From Roseiarcus sp963774195 (GTDB taxonomy: Bacteria > Pseudomonadota > Alphaproteobacteria > Rhizobiales > Beijerinckiaceae): a DNA stretch of 64,000 nt. Where the stretch lies: positions 1,054,001-1,118,000 of the forward strand of contig CAVZDY010000004.1 of NCBI GenBank assembly GCA_963774195.1. Reading direction: 5' to 3'. The position numbers were made by a program, and so were the translations under genes. Below, piece after piece: positions 35,191 through 44,179 of the stretch (positions are counted from its first letter, which is position 1; each line of letters begins with the position of its first letter). The notes under the pieces are model-generated. The model did not search any database. It saw only the letters and a program-made list of their open reading frames with translations, and was not told the DNA's origin.

Positions 35191-36990
35191 ATGTTGGCCC
35201 GTCTGAAGAGCGAAATCGCCTACGCGAAGGGCATTCTCCGCGCGCTGACGCGTTCGACGACCATCGGCAAAACGCCGCAACGCACAATCGGCGACTATTT
35301 CGACGACTGGGCGCGCACCCACGCCGAGAAGCCCGCCCTGCTCAGCCAGAGCGAGTCCTTCACCTATCGCGAGCTCGACGCGCGCACCAATCGCTACGCG
35401 CGCTGGGCGCGCGCACGCGGCCTCGCGAAGGGCGACACGGTCTGCTTGATGATGCCCAATCGGCCGGAATATGTGGCGATCTGGCTGGGCTTGGCGCGCG
35501 TCGGCGTCGCCACTGCGTTGATCAACACCAATCTCGCCGGCCGCTCGCTCGCCCATTGCGTCGCTATCGTCGGCGCGAAAATCGCGATCGTCGATGCGTC
35601 GATGGCGCAGCAATTCGACAGCGCACGCGAGCAGCTACCCGCCGACCTCGTCGTCTACAGCCACGGCGCCGCGCCGGGCGGCGCGCCGCGCGTCGACCAC
35701 GAAGTCGAGGCCTACGAGGAGGCGACCTTGGCCGCTCACGAGCGGCCGGCGCTGACGATCAACGACCCGGCGCTCTACATCTTCACCTCGGGCACGACAG
35801 GGCTGCCCAAGGCCGCTCGCATCACGCATTCGCGCGTGCTGCGCATCATGGTCGGCTTCGCCGCGGCGACGAACGCCACCGCGCGTGACCGCATGTTCAA
35901 TTGCCTGCCGATGTACCATACCAACGGCGGCGTCATCGCGACCGGCGCCGCGCTGTCGGTCGGCGGCTCGTGCTACATCCGCGATCGCTTCTCGGTCAGC
36001 GAGTTCTGGAGCGATGCGACCGCGCGCGACTGCACGATGTTCATCTATGTCGGCGAATTGTGCCGCTATCTGCTCAACGCGCCGCCGAGCGGCAAGGACC
36101 GTGCCCATCGAATCCGGCTCTGCGTCGGCAACGGCCTTCGGCCCGACATTTTCGCGGCGTTCCAGAAGCGCTTCGGCATCCCCGACATCCTCGAATTCTA
36201 CGCCGCGACTGAAGGCAACGCCGTCCTTTTCAATTTCGACTCGCATCCCGGCGCCGTCGGCCGTCTGCCCGGCTGGGCGGCGAGACGCTTCCCCGCCAAG
36301 ATCGTCGCCTTCGATGTCGACGAAGGCGTCGAGCGGCGGAACGCCGAGGGGTGGTGCATCGAATGCGGCGTCGACGAGCCCGGCGAATTGCTGTCCGAGA
36401 TCCTCGACGATCCCAAAAAGCCCGCCTCGCGATTCGATGGCTACGCCGACCCCGCGGCGACGAAAGCAAAAATCCTGCGTGACGTATTCAAGCGGGGCGA
36501 CGCGTGGTTCCGCACCGGCGACCTGCTGCGGCGCGACGCGCGCGGCTATTACTACTTCGTCGATCGCATCGGCGACACGTTCCGTTGGAAAGGCGAGAAC
36601 GTCTCGACGACCGAAGTCGCCGAGTCGATCGCCGTCTTTCCCAACGTACTCGAGGCGATCGTCTACGGCGTCGCCATCCCCGGTCATGACGGGCGCGCCG
36701 GCATGGCGGCGCTGGTCGTCGAGAATGCCGCGACGTTCGATCTCGCAGGCTTGCGGGCGCTGTTGGCCGAGCGTCTCCCGGCCTACGCCCGCCCCGTCTT
36801 CCTGCGCTTCCGCTCCAGTCTCGACCTGACGGGCACGTTCAAACCGAAGAAGACCGAGCTCGTCGCGCAAGGCTTCGACCCGGAGGTCGCGAAGGATCCA
36901 ATCTTCTTTGACGACCGCGCGGACGGCGTCTATTCCCGCGTCGACGCCGAGTTCGTCGCGGCGGTCGGCGCGGGAGCCATCAAGTTTTGA
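35191..36990 (+). CDS. Long-chain acyl-CoA synthetase (FATP/FadD6-like)
   Basis: An ATP-dependent fatty acyl-CoA ligase of about 599 residues. The adenylate-forming P-loop is YIFTSGTTGLPKAA, further ANL motifs are YHTNGG and EFYAATEGN, and the hinge/catalytic region is YYYFVDRIGDTFRWKGENVS; the C-terminal TGTFKPKK contains the catalytic lysine. The segment order matches the very-long-chain (fatty-acid transport protein) branch rather than E. coli FadD. ATG 35191 follows GGGGAG; an ATG at 35149 has no site. The stop overlaps the next gene, suggesting a joint lipid-related role. Confidence 0.87.
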   Translation: MLARLKSEIAYAKGILRALTRSTTIGKTPQRTIGDYFDDWARTHAEKPALLSQSESFTYRELDARTNRYARWARARGLAKGDTVCLMMPNRPEYVAIWLGLARVGVATALINTNLAGRSLAHCVAIVGAKIAIVDASMAQQFDSAREQLPADLVVYSHGAAPGGAPRVDHEVEAYEEATLAAHERPALTINDPALYIFTSGTTGLPKAARITHSRVLRIMVGFAAATNATARDRMFNCLPMYHTNGGVIATGAALSVGGSCYIRDRFSVSEFWSDATARDCTMFIYVGELCRYLLNAPPSGKDRAHRIRLCVGNGLRPDIFAAFQKRFGIPDILEFYAATEGNAVLFNFDSHPGAVGRLPGWAARRFPAKIVAFDVDEGVERRNAEGWCIECGVDEPGELLSEILDDPKKPASRFDGYADPAATKAKILRDVFKRGDAWFRTGDLLRRDARGYYYFVDRIGDTFRWKGENVSTTEVAESIAVFPNVLEAIVYGVAIPGHDGRAGMAALVVENAATFDLAGLRALLAERLPAYARPVFLRFRSSLDLTGTFKPKKTELVAQGFDPEVAKDPIFFDDRADGVYSRVDAEFVAAVGAGAIKF

Positions 36991-38120
36991 CGCAAAGGCA
37001 GACCGGCGACGCGGCTTTTGTCGAAACGCCGGATCTGCATGTCCTGAGTTCCCGCGAGACGGCTTGGCGCGACCTCGCCGCCCGCGCCGCTGAACCGAAC
37101 GCCTTCGCGGAAGCCGACTTCCTCATTCCTGCACTGGCTCGTCTCGCGCCGCGCCGGATCGCTGTTCTCCTCGTATGGAGCGAGGCGACGAAGGCGAAGC
37201 TGATCGGCGTCGCCGCCATTGAGCCGGCGCGCTCGCCGCTTGGATTCTCCCGCGTCTGGCGCAGCGAACAGGCAGCCCTCGCCGCTTTGCTGCTCGATGC
37301 CGAGGCGACGGAGACGGCGCTGACCGCCCTCATCGCCTTTGTTCATGCCCGCGGCGCCGCGGGGCTGCGACTGCCCTTTCTCGACGCGCAAGGCGCGATC
37401 GCGCAAAGCCTCGCCGCCATCGCCACTCGCGACTCGCTGCCGTTAGTGACGCTCGACGCCTGGCGTCGCGCGGCGCTTCCGCTAGGGAACGGGGCCGACT
37501 TCGAGGCCGGCCTCGACAAGAAGCGCCGCAAGGAATGGGCCCGCCAGCGACGACGATTGGAGGAGCGCGGCCGGCTCGATTCGCGGATGGTCGCAGGGGC
37601 AGAGATCGCCGAGCCCTTCCTCAAGCTCGAATCGCAGGGCTGGAAGGGCCGGCGCGGCGGCGCGCTGGCGCAGGATGCCAATCGCGCTGACTTCACCCGC
37701 GCCATGCTTGTTGGCTTCGCCGATCGCGGCGCCCTGCGCGCCGCGATCCTGACCCTCGACGACGCGCCGATCGCGATCGGGCTCGCGCTCCGCTCCGGCG
37801 AGCGCATGTTCTACTGGAAGACCGCCTATGACGAGCGTTTCGCCGCCCTTTCTCCCGGCGTCCTGCTGACGCTCGACCTCTCGCGAGGCCTGGAACTGGA
37901 AGCGGGTGTGTCGCTGGTGGATTCCTGCGCGCGGTCGAATCACCCGATGATCGATCGATTGTGGCCGGCGCGTCTCGAGATCGCCGACATCGCAGTCGCC
38001 GCCTCTTCGGCCCGAGCCCGCCGCTTCGCCATGGCGGTCGCCGTCAGTCGGCTGCGCGAGGGCGCGCGGGAGCGCCTAAAGCGGGCGGTCAACTGCATTC
38101 TTTCCCGCAAAGCGACTTGA
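36987..38120 (+). CDS. GNAT/BioF2-like acetyltransferase family protein
   Basis: A 377-residue protein resembling the BioF2/FemAB-like double-GNAT family. The conserved core includes LDKKRRKEWARQRRRLEERG, FLKLESQGWKGRRGGAL and FYWKTAYDERFAALSPGVLL, the last typical of acceptor-side acyl-CoA binding. The substrate is unknown; relatives modify polysaccharides or peptides. The start TTG 36987 overlaps the TGA of the acyl-CoA synthetase by 4 bp, so translation is coupled and the two may share an acyl substrate. Confidence 0.75.
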   Translation: MTQRQTGDAAFVETPDLHVLSSRETAWRDLAARAAEPNAFAEADFLIPALARLAPRRIAVLLVWSEATKAKLIGVAAIEPARSPLGFSRVWRSEQAALAALLLDAEATETALTALIAFVHARGAAGLRLPFLDAQGAIAQSLAAIATRDSLPLVTLDAWRRAALPLGNGADFEAGLDKKRRKEWARQRRRLEERGRLDSRMVAGAEIAEPFLKLESQGWKGRRGGALAQDANRADFTRAMLVGFADRGALRAAILTLDDAPIAIGLALRSGERMFYWKTAYDERFAALSPGVLLTLDLSRGLELEAGVSLVDSCARSNHPMIDRLWPARLEIADIAVAASSARARRFAMAVAVSRLREGARERLKRAVNCILSRKAT

Positions 38121-38202
38121 GCCTAGAAATCGCCGCTTTCGTACGGAACCTGACCCCCCTCGTTCAAGTTGAGGTCACATTCGTGTCTGCAGGGGGGCCG
38201 TG

Positions 38203-38220
38203 TGTGGCGATATCGCCACA
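38203..38220. promoter_or_regulatory. Perfect 18-bp palindrome upstream of the L,D-transpeptidase gene
   Basis: TGTGGCGATATCGCCACA, with no central gap, about 205 bases upstream of the start. It looks like a dimeric repressor operator or a methylation/restriction-type palindrome. The 306-base gap 38121-38426 shows no coding sequence. Confidence 0.45.
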
Positions 38221-38426
38221 GGATTTCAATTCCTCGATAGTGGAGGGGTCCCGGCGACGATGCCGCGTCCACTTTCTTCGCGGCGCGATTTAGAACTGTG
38301 TTCGGCGCCGCGCCTGCGAAGGGCGTGGCCCGTTTGGCGGGCGTAAAGCTTGCCAAGGGAAAGAAACGGTAAACCACTTTCGCATTATGGTAAGCGAATT
38401 CTAAAACCGGGGCGGTGGGCTCAGAA

Positions 38427-39059
38427 ATGTTTGGCAAAATATGGATCATCGGGGCCGTGCTGCTCGGCGGCGCTTTTCTCAGCGGTTGCTCGCCAATCGA
38501 CACGCAAATGTCGGCTTTGGGGCCGAGTGACGCGCATCTGACGGCGCGCGACAAGGCGATGTTCGCGCTCGCGCCGAAAGAGGAGTGGACGATCCCGATC
38601 GATCGTCGGCGCATCGCCGATCCGACCGGCGAGCCGCCCGGCACCATCGTCGTCGACACTAGCAACAGGAATCTCTACTACGTGCTGCCCGGCCATCAGG
38701 CTATCCAGTACCGGGTCGCCACGGGCTCTGAGGCCTACGGGTGGACCGGCCGCGCGACCGTCGGACACATGGCCGAGTGGCCGCAATGGATGCCGACCGC
38801 GTCGATCATGCAGCGCTGGCCGGAATTCCGGGTTTATCTCAGCCACGGCCCGCTGGCCGGCGCATACGATAATCCGCTCGGCGCCCGCGCCCTCTATCTC
38901 TACCAGGGCAATCGCGATACGCTCTATCGCATCCACGGCACCAACGAGCCGGAGGAGATCGGCGAGGCGGTGTCGTCGGGCTGCATCCGTATGCGCGATC
39001 TCGACGTGATCGACCTCTACAGCCGCGTCCACGTCGGCACGCAGGTCGTCGTCAAGTAA
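38427..39059 (+). CDS. L,D-transpeptidase lipoprotein (YkuD domain)
   Basis: A periplasmic lipid-anchored transpeptidase that forms 3-3 cross-links or attaches proteins to peptidoglycan. A lipobox LSGC places the modified cysteine at residue 21, after a hydrophobic signal (IIGAVLLGGAFL). The YkuD domain has the active-site run HGTNEPEEIGEAVSSGCIRM, with the catalytic cysteine at about 185. ATG 38427 is used; GTG 38415 would add four residues. It is a single gene, probably with its own promoter in the 306-base upstream gap. Confidence 0.9.
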   Translation: MFGKIWIIGAVLLGGAFLSGCSPIDTQMSALGPSDAHLTARDKAMFALAPKEEWTIPIDRRRIADPTGEPPGTIVVDTSNRNLYYVLPGHQAIQYRVATGSEAYGWTGRATVGHMAEWPQWMPTASIMQRWPEFRVYLSHGPLAGAYDNPLGARALYLYQGNRDTLYRIHGTNEPEEIGEAVSSGCIRMRDLDVIDLYSRVHVGTQVVVK

Positions 39060-39206
39060 GCCGACGCCGCCGCGCCGCCGAGAGCGGCCCCGCTCCACGC
39101 CCGAGACCCTGCGGCGATTTGCGCTCGTCGCCGCAGTGTTTAGATTGGCGCGCCCGGCGAAAGACCCCGCATTTCCTTTCGCCCCGGGCTTCAGGAGGAC
39201 AGCACC

Positions 39207-39647
39207 ATGATTTCTCCCATCAAGCCGCTCGTCACCGCGACCGCCACCAACACCGGCGGCCGCAACGGTCATTCCGAAACCACCGACAAGTCGGTCAGCG
39301 TCGATCTTTCGGTGCCGAAGGAGATGGGCGGCCCGGGCAAGCCCGGCACGACCACGCCTGAGCACCTTTTCGCAGCCGGCTACGCCGCCTGCTTCGGCGG
39401 CGCGCTCGATTTCGTTGCCCGCAGCCACAAGAAGAACGCCGCGGGCGCGACGGTCACCTGCGCCGTCAGCGTAGGCCCGCGCGAAGCCGGCGGCTTCGGC
39501 ATCGCGGTGAAGCTCGGCATCGTCGACCCGTCGCTGCCGCAGGCTGAACTCGAAGAGCTCGTCAAAGAGGCGCACGAAAATATCTGCCCCTATTCGCACG
39601 CGACGCGCGGCAACGTCGACGTTGCCTTCGAGGTCAAGGGCGGCTGA
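39207..39647 (+). CDS. ohr: Organic hydroperoxide resistance protein (Ohr/OsmC family)
   Basis: A thiol peroxidase that reduces organic hydroperoxides. The 146 residues match Ohr. The catalytic cysteine pair is Cys62 (GYAACFGGAL) and Cys127 (ENICPYSHATRGN), with the LSVPKEMGGPG and TTPEHLFAAGY segments typical of Ohr rather than OsmC. No OhrR regulator gene is adjacent. A strong GC hairpin follows 37 bases after the stop. Confidence 0.92.
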   Translation: MISPIKPLVTATATNTGGRNGHSETTDKSVSVDLSVPKEMGGPGKPGTTTPEHLFAAGYAACFGGALDFVARSHKKNAAGATVTCAVSVGPREAGGFGIAVKLGIVDPSLPQAELEELVKEAHENICPYSHATRGNVDVAFEVKGG

Positions 39648-39683
39648 CGCGAATACGTCGCATCGCGACGACGTGATCGCAGG

Positions 39684-39704
39684 CGCGGGGGCAAGTCCCC
39701 CGCG
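39684..39704 (+). terminator. Hairpin after ohr
   Basis: A perfect 8-bp stem, CGCGGGGG / CCCCCGCG, with a CAAGT loop. No U-run follows. It sits four bases before GTG 39708 and would mask any ribosome binding there, which argues against that codon as the start of the next gene. Confidence 0.5.
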
Positions 39705-39794
39705 TCGGTGGTCACAGCCCTTGCATTTCCTGGGGGAAGCCTTCAGATTCTCAAGCAGCCGCGCGAAGCGGCGCGAGAAAACGGGAGGCGGGCC

Positions 39795-42700
39795 ATCGAC
39801 GACAGACCAATCGCCGCACCCGAGGATGCGTTCTCCGAAGTTACGCTCCAAGATCGTTTCGATCTGACCAAGACGCACGTGCTGTTGAGCGGCGCGCAAG
39901 CGGTCGCGCGATTGCTGATCGCGCAAAAGGAACGCGACCGGCGCGCCGGGCTCAACACCGCCGGCTTCGTCTCCGGCTACCGCGGCTCGCCGCTTGGCGG
40001 CCTCGATCAGCAATTCCTCCGCCTCGCCAAGGAATTCGCAGCCAACGACATCCGTTTCGAGCCCGGCCTCAACGAGGAGCTGGCGGCGACCGCGATCTGG
40101 GGCAGCCAGCAGGCGGAACTGCGCGGCGAGGGCCGCTTCGACGGCGTCTTCGGCCTTTGGTACGGCAAGGGCCCCGGCGTCGACCGCAGCGGCGACGTCT
40201 TTCGCCACGCCAATCTCGCCGGAACTTCGCGCCACGGCGGCGTGCTCGCGCTGATGGGCGACGACCCGACCGCGGAATCCTCGACAACAGCGCATCAATC
40301 CGAATTCGCCTTCGTCGACGCGATGATGCCAGTTCTGTCGCCCGCGGGCGTGCAGGAGGTGCTCGACTACGGCGCGCTCGGCTGGGCGCTAAGCCGCTAC
40401 GCCGGCGTCTGGGTCGGCCTGAAGTGCCTGAAGGACACGATCGAATCGACCGCCGTGGTCGACGCCTCGCTCGACCGCGTCGCGCCGGTCGAGCCGCAAG
40501 ATTTCCCGCTGGCGCCGGGCGACCTCAACATCCGCCGCCAGGACCCCATTCTCGCGCAGGAAGCGCGGCTGCATGAGGAAAAGCGACCGGCGATCATCGC
40601 CTGGCTGGCCGCCAACAAGCTCAACCGCACCGTCGTCTCCGGCGGGGCCGAGGCGCGGATCGGAATCGCGACCGTCGGCAAGTCGTATCTCGACGTGCGG
40701 CAGGCGCTCGACATGCTGGGGCTCGACGAGGCGCGCTGCAACGCGCTTGGCCTCAGGCTCTACAAGCTCGGCTGCTCCTGGCCGATCGAGCCGGTCGGCC
40801 TCAGGGAATTCGCGGCCGGCCTTTCGACCGTCATCGTCGTCGAAGAAAAGCGCTCGCTGATCGAAGCGCAATTGCGCGAGGAACTCTACGGCGCCGCCAA
40901 CCCGCCGGTCGTGGTCGGCAAACGAGACGAAAACGGCCAATGGCTGTTTCCCGCCAAGGGCGCGCTCGACCCGAGCGACATTGCGATTGCGATCGGCGAG
41001 CGGCTGCTGAAGCTCCACGACGACGCCGTCGCCGCTGCGCTCGCCACCGTGCGCGGTTCGCGAAGCGAACTGCAGGGCCTACGAGAGGCGGCCGTCCGCA
41101 GCCCTTATTTCTGCTCGGGGTGCCCTCACAATCGCTCGACCGTCGTGCCCGAGGGCGCCCGCGCCTATGCCGGCATCGGCTGCCATTTCATGGCGCTCTA
41201 TATGGACCGCGCCACTGAGGGCTTCACCCAGATGGGCGGCGAAGGCGCCAATTGGGTCGGCAAATCCTTCTTCTCGACGCGCCGCCACGTGTTCCAGAAT
41301 TTGGGCGACGGCACCTACAATCATTCGGGCGCGCTCGCCTTGCGCTGGGCGATCGACGCCAAGGTGAACATCACCTACAAGATTCTCTTCAACGACGCCG
41401 TCGCCATGACCGGCGGCCAACGCCACGAGGGCGGCCTCAACGTCCCCCAGATCGCTCGGCAAGTGACCGCCGACGGCGCCAAGCGCGTCGTGGTCGTGAC
41501 CGACGAAGTCGGCAAATACGCCAAAGAGGCCAACTGGCCGGCGGGCGTCGCCATCCGCCCGCGCGAAGAACTCATTGCGGTCGAGAAGGAGCTCAGCGAG
41601 GTCGAAGGCGCGACGGTGCTGATTTACGATCAGACCTGCGCGGCGGAGAAGCGGCGGCGCCGCAAGCGCGGCCAATATCCCGACCCCGACAAGCGCGTCT
41701 TCATCAACGAGCGCGTCTGCGAGGGTTGCGGCGATTGCGGCGTCAAATCGAATTGCGTCTCGGTGCAGCCGTTGGAGACGGAGTTCGGCCGCAAGCGGCG
41801 GATCGACCAATCGAGCTGCAACAAGGACTTTTCCTGCGTCGACGGCTTCTGCCCGTCCTTCGTCACGATCGAGGGCGCGCGGCCGAAGGCGGCCGCCGTC
41901 AAGACGATCGCGCCGCCCGCCTGCCCCGAGCCGGCGCGGCGCGAGATCGGTCAACGTCCTTACGCCATTCTGGTCACCGGCGTCGGCGGCACCGGCGTCG
42001 TAACGATCGGCGCGATCCTCGCCATGGCGGCCCACCTCGAGAATAAAGCGGGCGCGGCGATCGACATGGCCGGCCTCGCGCAGAAGGGCGGCGCCGTCTT
42101 CAGCCATGTGAAGCTCGCGCGGCGCCCGGACGACATCCATGCGATCCGCGTCGGCGCGGGCGAGGCCGATCTCATTCTCGGCGGCGACCTCGTCGTCACC
42201 GGCGCCAAGCCCGCGCTCGCCGCGATGCGCGGCGGCGAGACCGGCGTCGTCGTCAACAGCGCCGAGCTCTTCCCCGGCGACTTCACCCGCAAGCCGGATT
42301 TCTCGCTACCCGCCGAGCGGGTGAAACAGTCGATCGAGGCGCGCTGCGCTGGCAGCGCCCGCTTCATCGATGCGAGCGCGGCGGCGACGGCTTTGTTCGG
42401 CGCGGCGATCGGCGCCAACATGTTCCTGCTCGGCTACGCCTATCAGGCGGGATATGTGCCGCTGAGCGCCGCGGCGTTGCGCCGCGCCATCACGCTCAAT
42501 GGTGAGGCGACGGCGATGAACCTCGCCGCCTTCGATTGGGGCCGCGCGGCTTTCGCCGACCCCTCGTGCCTAGCGCCGTTCCTCGCGCCGCAGGCGCCGG
42601 CGAAGCCCGAGGATCAGAGCCTCGACGCTGTCGTTGCCCGGCGGGAGGCGCTTCTGACCGTCTACCAGAACGCACGCTACGCCGCGCGCTACCGCCGCAC

Positions 42701-43277
42701 GGTCGAGACGATCCGTCACGCCGAGCGCGAACGCGCGGCGGGCGGCGAAGCGCTCGCCGAGGCGGTCGCGCGCAATCTCTTCAAGCTGATGGCGATCAAA
42801 GACGAATACGAGGTTGCGCGGCTTTATGCGGACGGCGCCTTCGCGGAAGCGCTGCGCGGCGCCTTCGACGGCGACCTCAAGGTGACGTTCCATCTCGCCC
42901 CACCGCTGCTGGCGCGCAGGGACCCCGTCACGGGCGAAGCGAAGAAGATGCGCTTCGGGCCGTGGATGATGAAGCTCTTTCGCGCCCTCGCGGCGCTGCG
43001 TGGCATGCGCGGCACGCCGCTCGACGTCTTCGGCTACAGCGCCGAGCGGCGCGCGGAGCGCGCCTTGCTCGCCGACTACGAGACGCTATGCGCCGAGCTT
43101 GCCCTGGGACTGACGCGCGAGAATCGCGACGCCGCGGTCGCCTTGGCGGCGCTGCCCGACGCGATTCGCGGCTTCGGCCACGTCAAGGCGCACGCGATGG
43201 CGAAGGCGGAGCAAGAACGCCGGCGCCTCCTGGCGCTGTGGCGCGCGCCGCCGCCGATGCGTCAAGCGGCGGAGTAG
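39795..43277 (+). CDS. Indolepyruvate ferredoxin oxidoreductase family protein (single-chain alpha-gamma fusion)
   Basis: Thiamine-diphosphate iron-sulfur enzyme that oxidatively decarboxylates aryl-pyruvates to aryl-acetyl-CoA. Domain order: pyruvate:ferredoxin pyrimidine-binding domain (GFVSGYRGSPLGGLDQQFL), TPP-binding domain (CPHNRSTVVPEG, and GGEGANWVG), a ferredoxin-like cluster (CEGCGDCGVKSNC, then SSCNKDFSCVDGFC), the gamma domain (VTGVGGTGVVTIGAILAM, and DMAGLAQKGGAVFSHVKLA), then a DUF6537-like C-terminus. Homologues begin about 20 residues before the LQDRFDLTK segment, exactly at codon 39795. That codon is ATC, preceded by GGGAGG six bases upstream. GTG 39708 is the only standard start, but it lacks a ribosome-binding site and abuts a hairpin. 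The true start is unresolved. Confidence 0.85.
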   Translation: MDDRPIAAPEDAFSEVTLQDRFDLTKTHVLLSGAQAVARLLIAQKERDRRAGLNTAGFVSGYRGSPLGGLDQQFLRLAKEFAANDIRFEPGLNEELAATAIWGSQQAELRGEGRFDGVFGLWYGKGPGVDRSGDVFRHANLAGTSRHGGVLALMGDDPTAESSTTAHQSEFAFVDAMMPVLSPAGVQEVLDYGALGWALSRYAGVWVGLKCLKDTIESTAVVDASLDRVAPVEPQDFPLAPGDLNIRRQDPILAQEARLHEEKRPAIIAWLAANKLNRTVVSGGAEARIGIATVGKSYLDVRQALDMLGLDEARCNALGLRLYKLGCSWPIEPVGLREFAAGLSTVIVVEEKRSLIEAQLREELYGAANPPVVVGKRDENGQWLFPAKGALDPSDIAIAIGERLLKLHDDAVAAALATVRGSRSELQGLREAAVRSPYFCSGCPHNRSTVVPEGARAYAGIGCHFMALYMDRATEGFTQMGGEGANWVGKSFFSTRRHVFQNLGDGTYNHSGALALRWAIDAKVNITYKILFNDAVAMTGGQRHEGGLNVPQIARQVTADGAKRVVVVTDEVGKYAKEANWPAGVAIRPREELIAVEKELSEVEGATVLIYDQTCAAEKRRRRKRGQYPDPDKRVFINERVCEGCGDCGVKSNCVSVQPLETEFGRKRRIDQSSCNKDFSCVDGFCPSFVTIEGARPKAAAVKTIAPPACPEPARREIGQRPYAILVTGVGGTGVVTIGAILAMAAHLENKAGAAIDMAGLAQKGGAVFSHVKLARRPDDIHAIRVGAGEADLILGGDLVVTGAKPALAAMRGGETGVVVNSAELFPGDFTRKPDFSLPAERVKQSIEARCAGSARFIDASAAATALFGAAIGANMFLLGYAYQAGYVPLSAAALRRAITLNGEATAMNLAAFDWGRAAFADPSCLAPFLAPQAPAKPEDQSLDAVVARREALLTVYQNARYAARYRRTVETIRHAERERAAGGEALAEAVARNLFKLMAIKDEYEVARLYADGAFAEALRGAFDGDLKVTFHLAPPLLARRDPVTGEAKKMRFGPWMMKLFRALAALRGMRGTPLDVFGYSAERRAERALLADYETLCAELALGLTRENRDAAVALAALPDAIRGFGHVKAHAMAKAEQERRRLLALWRAPPPMRQAAE

Positions 43278-43337
43278 CGGATCGCGCGTCCAAGGCAAGT
43301 GAGGGCCGCCCAGGGGGCGCCCGCAACGGCGTCAACC

Positions 43338-43426
43338 CGTCATCGCGAGGAGCGCAGCCACGAAGCGATCCATGCATCCGCTCGCATCGCGAGCGCCGGA
43401 CTGGATTGCTCCCGTTCGCCATGACG
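43338..43426. repeat. Dispersed palindromic intergenic repeat, copy 4
   Basis: Begins CGTCATCGCGAGGAGCG and ends GGATTGCTCCCGTTCGCC, then ATGACG. It lies between the convergent oxidoreductase and outer-membrane protein genes. The inner part shows an additional short inverted repeat, GCTCGCATCGCGAGC. Confidence 0.65.
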
Positions 43427-43474
43427 CGCCGATAGAGCGCAGAGTCGGTGCTGCGCCTCTGCGCCGTTCCCGGC

Positions 43475-44179
43475 TCAGAACTTGTAGTTGGCGCCGACGC
43501 GAACGACGCCGCCGTCGTTCACGCCGCTGGACGTGACCGGATAGGCAACGCCGGCGTTGTAAAACGTTTTGGTCTGACTGCCGTTGCCAAGGTTTACGTA
43601 GAGGCCTTCGAGCCTCATCGTCCAATTGTTGCCGAACGCGTATTCGACGCCGCCGCCGACCGTAAAGCCTGTCTGCGTGTTGTTGGTGAACTCAGCATTG
43701 AACAATTCGCCATAGGCGAAACCACCGGTCGCGTAGATCAGGGTCCGATCAATGGCATAGCCCAGGCGAGCGCGCGCGGTCCCGAGATAACTCGTGACAC
43801 CCCCGTTGCTCGGACCGAATGCAGGAGAGTATCGGGCCCAGGTGAAGCTCGATCCGCCAGCGATGCCCTGGATGTCCGCCTCGACGCCGAACACCGTCTG
43901 ACCGACTTGGTAGTTGACGCCAACTTGTCCGCCCCCGACGAAGGACGTGTTGCTGTCGACGTGGAACCCCTGCGGGCCTCGCACCGGGTCGAGGATCGTA
44001 ACGTTGCCTGAATCCCAGAAGCCGACGCCGGCATTCACGCCGACATAGAAGCCAGTCCAATTGTAGGGAGCCGGCGGCGGCGCAGCGGGAGGAGGCGATT
44101 TCGTCGTCGGCAAATCGGCAGCCAAGGCCGATCCGGTCAGAAAGAGGGTCGTCGCAGCAAGAAACAATCCTTTATTCAT
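43475..44179 (-). CDS. Outer-membrane beta-barrel protein (Omp25/Omp31-like)
   Basis: A 234-residue small porin-like barrel protein. The signal peptide is MNKGLFLAATTLFLTGSALA, cleaved near residue 20, followed by a Pro-rich linker and the NWTGFYVGVNAGVGF first strand typical of Rhizobiales Omp25/31 proteins. Alternating hydrophobic strands end in the signature RVGANYKF with a terminal Phe, the BamA recognition residue. ATG 44179 has GGGGTG upstream; the long frame to 44533 is not coding. Such proteins are abundant and act in membrane integrity or host interaction. Confidence 0.9.
   Translation of the reverse strand: MNKGLFLAATTLFLTGSALAADLPTTKSPPPAAPPPAPYNWTGFYVGVNAGVGFWDSGNVTILDPVRGPQGFHVDSNTSFVGGGQVGVNYQVGQTVFGVEADIQGIAGGSSFTWARYSPAFGPSNGGVTSYLGTARARLGYAIDRTLIYATGGFAYGELFNAEFTNNTQTGFTVGGGVEYAFGNNWTMRLEGLYVNLGNGSQTKTFYNAGVAYPVTSSGVNDGGVVRVGANYKF

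Noticed and set aside
39708..39794. GTG 39708 as a confident start for the indolepyruvate oxidoreductase
   Set aside because: No ribosome-binding site, a strong hairpin four bases upstream, and the extra 29 residues are not family-like. It is kept only as an alternative.
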